A DNA stretch of 64,000 nt, taken from the IMG/VR virus record IMGVR_UViG_3300025132_000022, positions 57,519 to 121,518 of that record; one strand, 5' to 3'. A model generated the notes under the pieces. It worked only from the letters and a program-made list of their open reading frames with translations, was not told the origin of the DNA and made no database searches. Shown here one piece after another: positions 61,101 through 64,000 of this stretch (position 1 is the first letter of the stretch; each line of letters starts with the position of its first letter). Origin of the DNA: a virus. The translations under genes and the position numbers were made by a program.

Positions 61101-63583
61101 GGCAGTTTTGGTAGTGCAGGTATGTCAAACTTCAAATCTATGTTAAATTCTATGTCCTCCAAACCTGGTACACATTTCTTGTAGTCGCACAGAATCATTT
61201 GAGGATCCCATTTTTGTAAAAAATCTCTCCACATATCTTCAAAATTACAGGCAAGTTCCCCAAACTTGGGATAGACGTCGGCAGTGTCAATAATTTTTCC
61301 CTTTTGCTCAAAAAAAGTGGACTGCAGAAGATTATCCACGCTTTGACCTGCAAGTCTGCGCTGTTCCTTGATGTGCTCCTCGACAGTTTTTATTCCCCGT
61401 ATGTCAAAATCAAACCCTACATTTATGCCCTTTCTTTTACCTTTCCTGAACGTAAACTTTGGTGTTGGGTAGTGAAACCTGCTAAAAAATATAACAGCGG
61501 GTATGCTCTGAGTGTCTCTGCATGGATTTGGTCTTAAGAATTTTAAAATTCTGGGCGTGTCGTCTTTATCTCCAAACCCCTTTCGACAGAGAGAGAACAA
61601 ATAAGAAACGGTTGTAGGGTAAATAAACGGATCCCTGGTTGTGAAAAGATTTAGTCCCGCTGTTAATTCCTTTTGTTTGTTTGCTTTTTTGTCAATATAT
61701 ACAACCTTGTATATCCTGTGACCCACCTCCACTTCTATCAATGGCGATGATATTTGGTCCTGATTTTCTAATGCTGGTTGTAAACTAGGATCCACGTTTT
61801 GTGGTGCAGGCACCTCTTTTTTCACTATGTCATAATATATCAAAAGTTCATCTTCATTGTTCGGTCCAACTCTCAAGGTCCTACCGTTAGCGTCGAGAAA
61901 CTCTTCTAGTGCTGTGGCAAGATTGAGTATCCTTTTGGACTCATTTATTGGGCTAATCTGAGGAACGATTGGCGGCGCTGGTGGTGGACGAAATTTATTA
62001 TATTTTCTTGGTTTTGTTGGGTTATCTTTGTTGTCACGTTCGAACTCTTTCATTTCTTTGTCAAACTTGGCAACCTGTTCTGACAAAAATTCTAAATGTT
62101 TTTTTAGTTCTCCGACATTATATGTTGCTGGGTTTACTAATCCATTCTCTAATCGTTTTGCTGTCGTGTCAGAATTTTGTGCTTCAATTTCTTTTTGAGT
62201 GTTCTTGTCAATATCTTCTGGACTAGCGCCCGATTGTCCTGTTTTTGCCTTGTTCCACGAATTTCTTAAAGAGTCTTTAACTGCCTTTTCTGCTTTTTGT
62301 CGCTGACCGTCACGCCATTTACGGGCACCTGATTTGATTGCGTTTCCTTGTCTTGTCCAAAATTCTTTCTTAAAAGGTTGGTTAAGAGATTCTGTCACAA
62401 ATTTCTCTGCTGCTTTGTACCCTGCGGCCGCTGCTGCGATGTTATTAGGGTCCAACACATTGACGGTACCGCCGAAGTCTGCTGCGCCGCTTCCGCCCCT
62501 AATTTGGTTAAACATATCTTTTCTTATCTTTATTCTCAGTTTATAAGTGGCGCTTGGGCGGGCACCTGGACTTACGATAGATTCTATACTGGCAAATATT
62601 GGTTTTGCTCCTGGCAGTAAACTCTGTCCGAATAGAACATCAATCTTATCTCCATTCATCTGATCGTTGAGTGACATTTGATTAATTGTAAACTTAAACT
62701 CTTGTCCACTAACAAACCCTGGAGGACTTTCAACTCTGCGCTGATAAACTAATATCTCCTCAAACAATCGTCTTGGCAAATCACCGTCATCAATAGCATC
62801 CTGCAAGGGTGAGACGATTGGTATAAAAGTTCTCTCTGCTGCATTGACAACCCAAACTTTCTCCTTTCCATAAAAGTCAAACACTTCCTTAACAGCGTTC
62901 CTTAAATGAATCGCTGGAAGGTGTGGGTTGGACTGAAAGTATTGATTAATATCTTGAGATCCAGCGGTTAAGTGCTGTTGTCTCGTGATTCTTGTATCGA
63001 AAGCGTAAGTCACGAACTCATTTCCAATTTTTGGTGGGTCCTGTTCTTCATTCTTGGTATTAAAAGCAGCAGAAGGGTCTACACTACCTGGTGGACGTGC
63101 AAGATATTCGGCAAAACCTGGGCGGCGAATCAGGTCTGTGGCGGCGCGATTTAACCCCAAGTCAATCATAGTCTTGAAAGTTGGTTCAAAAACTTGACCT
63201 CTTTCAGTCAAAAACCCGCCTGGCAGGTCTACGTTTAGCGTAGCGCCTTCCAGTAATTCTTCTGCAATGATTGCTCCTACATCAAATTCTCCGTCTCTCT
63301 CCATGTTGTCAAGAAGACCTTCTGTAGAGAAACCGTAATCTCCATAGTCGAATATCCTTTGCCTGTTGTCTTCCTGAAATTGGACCAATGCATTTTCAGT
63401 TATAGGATCAAATTCGGGACCAGTCGAACTAAGGTCACCAATTCCAAGAAAGTATTTTATAATCTGAACATCTAATCCTTTGGACCCTACTCTGATCGGA
63501 AGATTGTATTTAACAGTTACAGATTGCCGTTCATCGTTTCGATCCAGATACTCGTATTTAAAAGATAAAGTTTTATTTTCCAT
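55163..63583 (-). CDS. Very large baseplate protein with peptidoglycan-binding-like N-terminus
   Basis: The ATG at 63583 (MENKTLSFKYEY) gives 2806 residues; the in-frame TTG two codons earlier is a poorer start. Residues about 25-90 have the pattern of a peptidoglycan-binding module: NLPIRVGSKGLDVQIIKYFLG, FDPITENALVQFQEDN, YGFSTEGLLDNME. This would fit a tail tip that contacts the cell wall. Around residues 800-1000 are CVPGLEDIEFNIDLKFDIP, FNPLNFVLPQ and LRPSELCDLLQGEA with several Cys. Long helical stretches (FVDEQRRASDLINNL, EEKIRNEIAENVKN) follow. No catalytic site is seen. It sits just before gp25 and gp6, so it is probably a baseplate hub or wedge component. Its size is unusual for the T4 baseplate. 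Confidence 0.7.
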   Translation of the reverse strand: MENKTLSFKYEYLDRNDERQSVTVKYNLPIRVGSKGLDVQIIKYFLGIGDLSSTGPEFDPITENALVQFQEDNRQRIFDYGDYGFSTEGLLDNMERDGEFDVGAIIAEELLEGATLNVDLPGGFLTERGQVFEPTFKTMIDLGLNRAATDLIRRPGFAEYLARPPGSVDPSAAFNTKNEEQDPPKIGNEFVTYAFDTRITRQQHLTAGSQDINQYFQSNPHLPAIHLRNAVKEVFDFYGKEKVWVVNAAERTFIPIVSPLQDAIDDGDLPRRLFEEILVYQRRVESPPGFVSGQEFKFTINQMSLNDQMNGDKIDVLFGQSLLPGAKPIFASIESIVSPGARPSATYKLRIKIRKDMFNQIRGGSGAADFGGTVNVLDPNNIAAAAAGYKAAEKFVTESLNQPFKKEFWTRQGNAIKSGARKWRDGQRQKAEKAVKDSLRNSWNKAKTGQSGASPEDIDKNTQKEIEAQNSDTTAKRLENGLVNPATYNVGELKKHLEFLSEQVAKFDKEMKEFERDNKDNPTKPRKYNKFRPPPAPPIVPQISPINESKRILNLATALEEFLDANGRTLRVGPNNEDELLIYYDIVKKEVPAPQNVDPSLQPALENQDQISSPLIEVEVGHRIYKVVYIDKKANKQKELTAGLNLFTTRDPFIYPTTVSYLFSLCRKGFGDKDDTPRILKFLRPNPCRDTQSIPAVIFFSRFHYPTPKFTFRKGKRKGINVGFDFDIRGIKTVEEHIKEQRRLAGQSVDNLLQSTFFEQKGKIIDTADVYPKFGELACNFEDMWRDFLQKWDPQMILCDYKKCVPGLEDIEFNIDLKFDIPALPKLPTFNPLNFVLPQIKIAFADMIMSFICEFVKNMLEAISYPDCVDALQYGAAKFSELNAKNENNPFADAQQKADMATKTSEVLNNLNISQDILFGEDESSIGSLFDAISLVLRPSELCDLLQGEASPGVLKVVLNVVRSSNSELKKVMTTVAEVSEFFRVLGQVVDPYLCDRLREIQEVVVADALCDERSGMAGLRNRLQGSGLTSAEIAKEMEAANKRRDALRDIASSGNFDSLLPSGNTPSKLAEKNLPGPLSNPHHDRVAKTATAAILSNIENVFTLEAPGIPDQMVDRDTQLIKPGETGFNDKDYIYFRHYVNQVANLEQGIPARKTGKLRVKSTVPLELLQYRTSLNEIGVADEEFEYIRFYFEDNSEDAEAVLIDVSREVDPEKAEQFSELVQKHVSDYVSKYSKDEFKVFPELKEISSQDLTTITRKTSSTMGSPYRELHTRVATRVMDSPLRNVDVDSKSNTPTLMSVGYSDMPFISSKMKDCYRVSYIVNDVSRNAGNVYFNKVYKDRLPPEYIAMRSQSADIISEKHPDKLLRPGGFADLFINGLKSISDNRSQTNLDLYENDTIRNHLSGFIESGGSLELDRDNDGEITGQERLVYLLNLIAVTAASRQDGFSIYEGYVDSFNYHLTDLVKNSKYFSYDEMFQLQRDIGESFNVEGDLQSAPCYVPNPKLLNFDEIVEDFLNSYANETEKPENDPVNRDFSETGPFQKSIASGLFGLYVKFSCLEVVFKSMFLFSNFGPKGVFGTQFMIDYIVNYVANDINNRIISTSFRKKVMKAVKEITLIDDEQEAIRSLILRNIDTSSIEEFVTKLFDNRHMSFEEKIRNEIAENVKNVPSVNNFPKLILRNSESSLNDAERQEQERLYESVYYYLELLKVQNDMVFPEMSTSDVANRVAELRRQASVMESVSPQAARALRRAADQLENPDVFEMTPQQRREAFVDEQRRASDLINNLNGFKEVPVSATIPNIYDKFAFDGYSEELIQKKINSGHFWMERFYRIKDFQEFYRLYSELFLAVNSDPIFQNLPHIGTSAETSLYSEYISPEDLESLLLGTEDTNTRQESLQSLADNLKKNQLEYDFTKSFYLKMLSNFFAGRPNAIERRNRPQGHKRAYLERRIENSTVIKMMIDLGFAMKNEGIVRASNTESGGKIFGFDSAIEGYGSNYGREREMEAAAPIEPVGYLTDIDYAYRSGAVTKEQLIDRMLYIIDDVNLEDEFNENRVMARSWSNNIPEDEVGVYNQQQMPESDGFKVNFGTLGAYKFLGRQFVFEQERYSDNPGYKYKDIPRRRKAELIVNCLTNMMDIIYNWPTSTDEPQQNLKTRVFWRTDEQTQQGSGYYSRVKSLFERVAYAKRSIDYVTPWYNNSGLRSDPVYSMRILDTATAAFIGISTEATPFYKEDVTIQNDVLDYYISRAYTPALDQTTFSNSKITGGALAILRPVEWSQLSPEERADLPISLFYESQILPRQKALYDFLKNNLQVGARLMMGQKVSRQYESPPTITNENQDTATGIGTVMTEPSKIFKDFTPNLEVQKDILDASDRTIGLLGDSSIFNRKKCFLAYADKEKLTTPDNPTGLNYKSAFYNIASTAASIAGFGSATNASRTFGKLYDDDIKNVLVYSVPIYEHVEDVKCLDDVYSETHNTQTQDKLFYPMVFSSNTIEYGSESSQSELVGLEKRREVIRNSIYEMHKDSLVKNVLSLGDTNQNVNSRPIDKTNITHPANIMFNIVFPLNRYVGIHALQNNVVFDRFKESDDLFGATKVACLGLMGVAGTAHDVTAEPEPQLSVNEIKAFEEEKSLGDYWTMFTRMLERLVKQSYARMVRTTGRFGDPAYADMRKQYRENPCDMKTGLNSGLVGGSLFEYDGSTLDKGFGTKNGKKQYVPVNALPLDILLASLPLPDFRALGKVGQHVAGIATQGPTRYGYPLGPFGVLALSAPELTAERLSTIKEKKQCKNPGAPSPQGLCEDKGEDES

Positions 63584-63585
63584 AT

Positions 63586-64000
63586 TCAATTAACCTTATT
63601 ATACTTACTTTTGATTGCAGTTTTTGATCCATCTTCAAGATATTTCTTCTCCATGACATCTGGGTTCTGTTGTAGCGCGAAGGCAGATGGCGTATCCACA
63701 GAAACAAGTTTTATTATATTTCTGGTGTTTTCAATCATCAAACTAGGCAATTTGACTGTCGGACCTGATGTGGCGGAGACGTGCTCGTGCTGTAGAAGTG
63801 CTGAATTTAGTTTAATTAAGTCCTGTTTCAAGGACGCAACAGCGCCTGCAACTTGTGCTTGATTATCCAACATCTCCTTTAATAAGTGAGTCAGATTGTC
63901 ACCCTTTATCAAAGGTTGTAGTTCTAATGCTTTGTTTGCAGCAATTAAACAAATGCCCATGGGTTCTCCAGAATCTTCGCCACCCTTGGAACTAATAGAT
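63586..64000 (-). CDS. Hub/baseplate-like protein, 5' end outside window
   Basis: The frame remains open to the right edge (KGGEDSGEP directly precedes the internal Met at 63960), so the gene is truncated and about 138 codons are seen. The visible part contains GICLIAANKALELQPLIKGDN, then HLLKEMLDNQAQVAGAVASL and a middle LQHEHVSATSGPTVKLPS. Related C-terminal ends are recalled in tail hub or spike proteins of marine T4-type phages (GIxLIAGN, LQPMVxGDNLxE patterns). The identification is tentative and rests on this recollection and the position in front of the baseplate genes. Its stop lies two bases before the next start. Confidence 0.5.
   Translation of the reverse strand, partial: SISSKGGEDSGEPMGICLIAANKALELQPLIKGDNLTHLLKEMLDNQAQVAGAVASLKQDLIKLNSALLQHEHVSATSGPTVKLPSLMIENTRNIIKLVSVDTPSAFALQQNPDVMEKKYLEDGSKTAIKSKYNKVN

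Noticed and set aside
1-64000. tRNA genes, integrase, reverse transcriptase, CRISPR array or IS element
   Set aside because: I looked for cloverleaf-type, recombinase, RT (YxDD) and repeat-spacer signals and saw none. A tRNA scan could not be run.

Overview
This window is part of a tailed-phage genome of the T4 superfamily (contractile-tail, myovirus type), probably infecting a marine or aquatic Gram-negative bacterium. The evidence is a set of T4-type structural proteins recognisable by sequence: gp23 major capsid, gp20 portal, gp17 large terminase, gp21 prohead protease, gp13/gp14/gp15-like neck and tail-completion proteins, and gp6 and gp25 baseplate wedge proteins. T4-type DNA enzymes are also present: a gp61-like primase, a RuvC-like resolvase and gp46/gp47-like Mre11/Rad50. 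The host type is inferred from a holin/spanin-like lysis cassette and a phage-encoded bS21-like ribosomal protein, which is known from marine phages. The exact host cannot be read from the sequence. Every supported gene is on the minus strand, genes are packed with short overlaps, and no tRNA, integrase, IS element or CRISPR array was seen. No gene-free stretch exceeds about 100 bases.

Reading in the direction of transcription (high to low coordinates): 64000-50655 is a tail/baseplate block. It has the 3' end of a hub-like protein, a 2806-residue protein with an N-terminal peptidoglycan-binding-like module, gp25, gp6 and a 771-residue protein with a DNRLRE-like start. 50652-25474 continues with tail or fibre proteins: a 4491-residue giant with at least three LamG/concanavalin-like segments, three proteins of 352, 1196 and 1119 residues, and three smaller proteins. 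25474-20074 is a DNA-metabolism block: a J-domain protein, RuvC-like nuclease, primase, a small protein, and a single-chain Mre11-Rad50 fusion.

20060-19085 looks like a lysis cassette with an embedded, out-of-frame overlapping gene pair. 19085-6529 is the packaging and head block: a zinc-ribbon protein, a conserved 186-residue protein, terminase, portal, prohead-core-type proteins, a membrane protein, a previously uncalled 16-codon micro-ORF, the protease, a bS21-like protein, a free-standing LamG protein, scaffold, capsid, and a small structural protein. Two strong hairpin terminators follow the capsid gene and the small structural gene. 6427-1 holds a histone-tail-like basic protein, neck proteins gp13 and gp14, two tandem gp15-like paralogues, two small proteins, and the 5' part of a fibre protein with 26-residue tandem repeats.

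The genes work together as a late virion-assembly operon interrupted by DNA-repair and replication genes and a lysis cassette. A recurrent heptamer, CTATTTA on the coding strand, lies 16-34 bases upstream of six gene starts and is proposed as this phage's late-promoter element. The least expected items are the fused Mre11-Rad50, the bS21-like gene inside the head operon, the micro-ORF before the protease, the duplicated gp15-like gene, and the repeated lectin-like and N- and C-terminal modules across the tail proteins.
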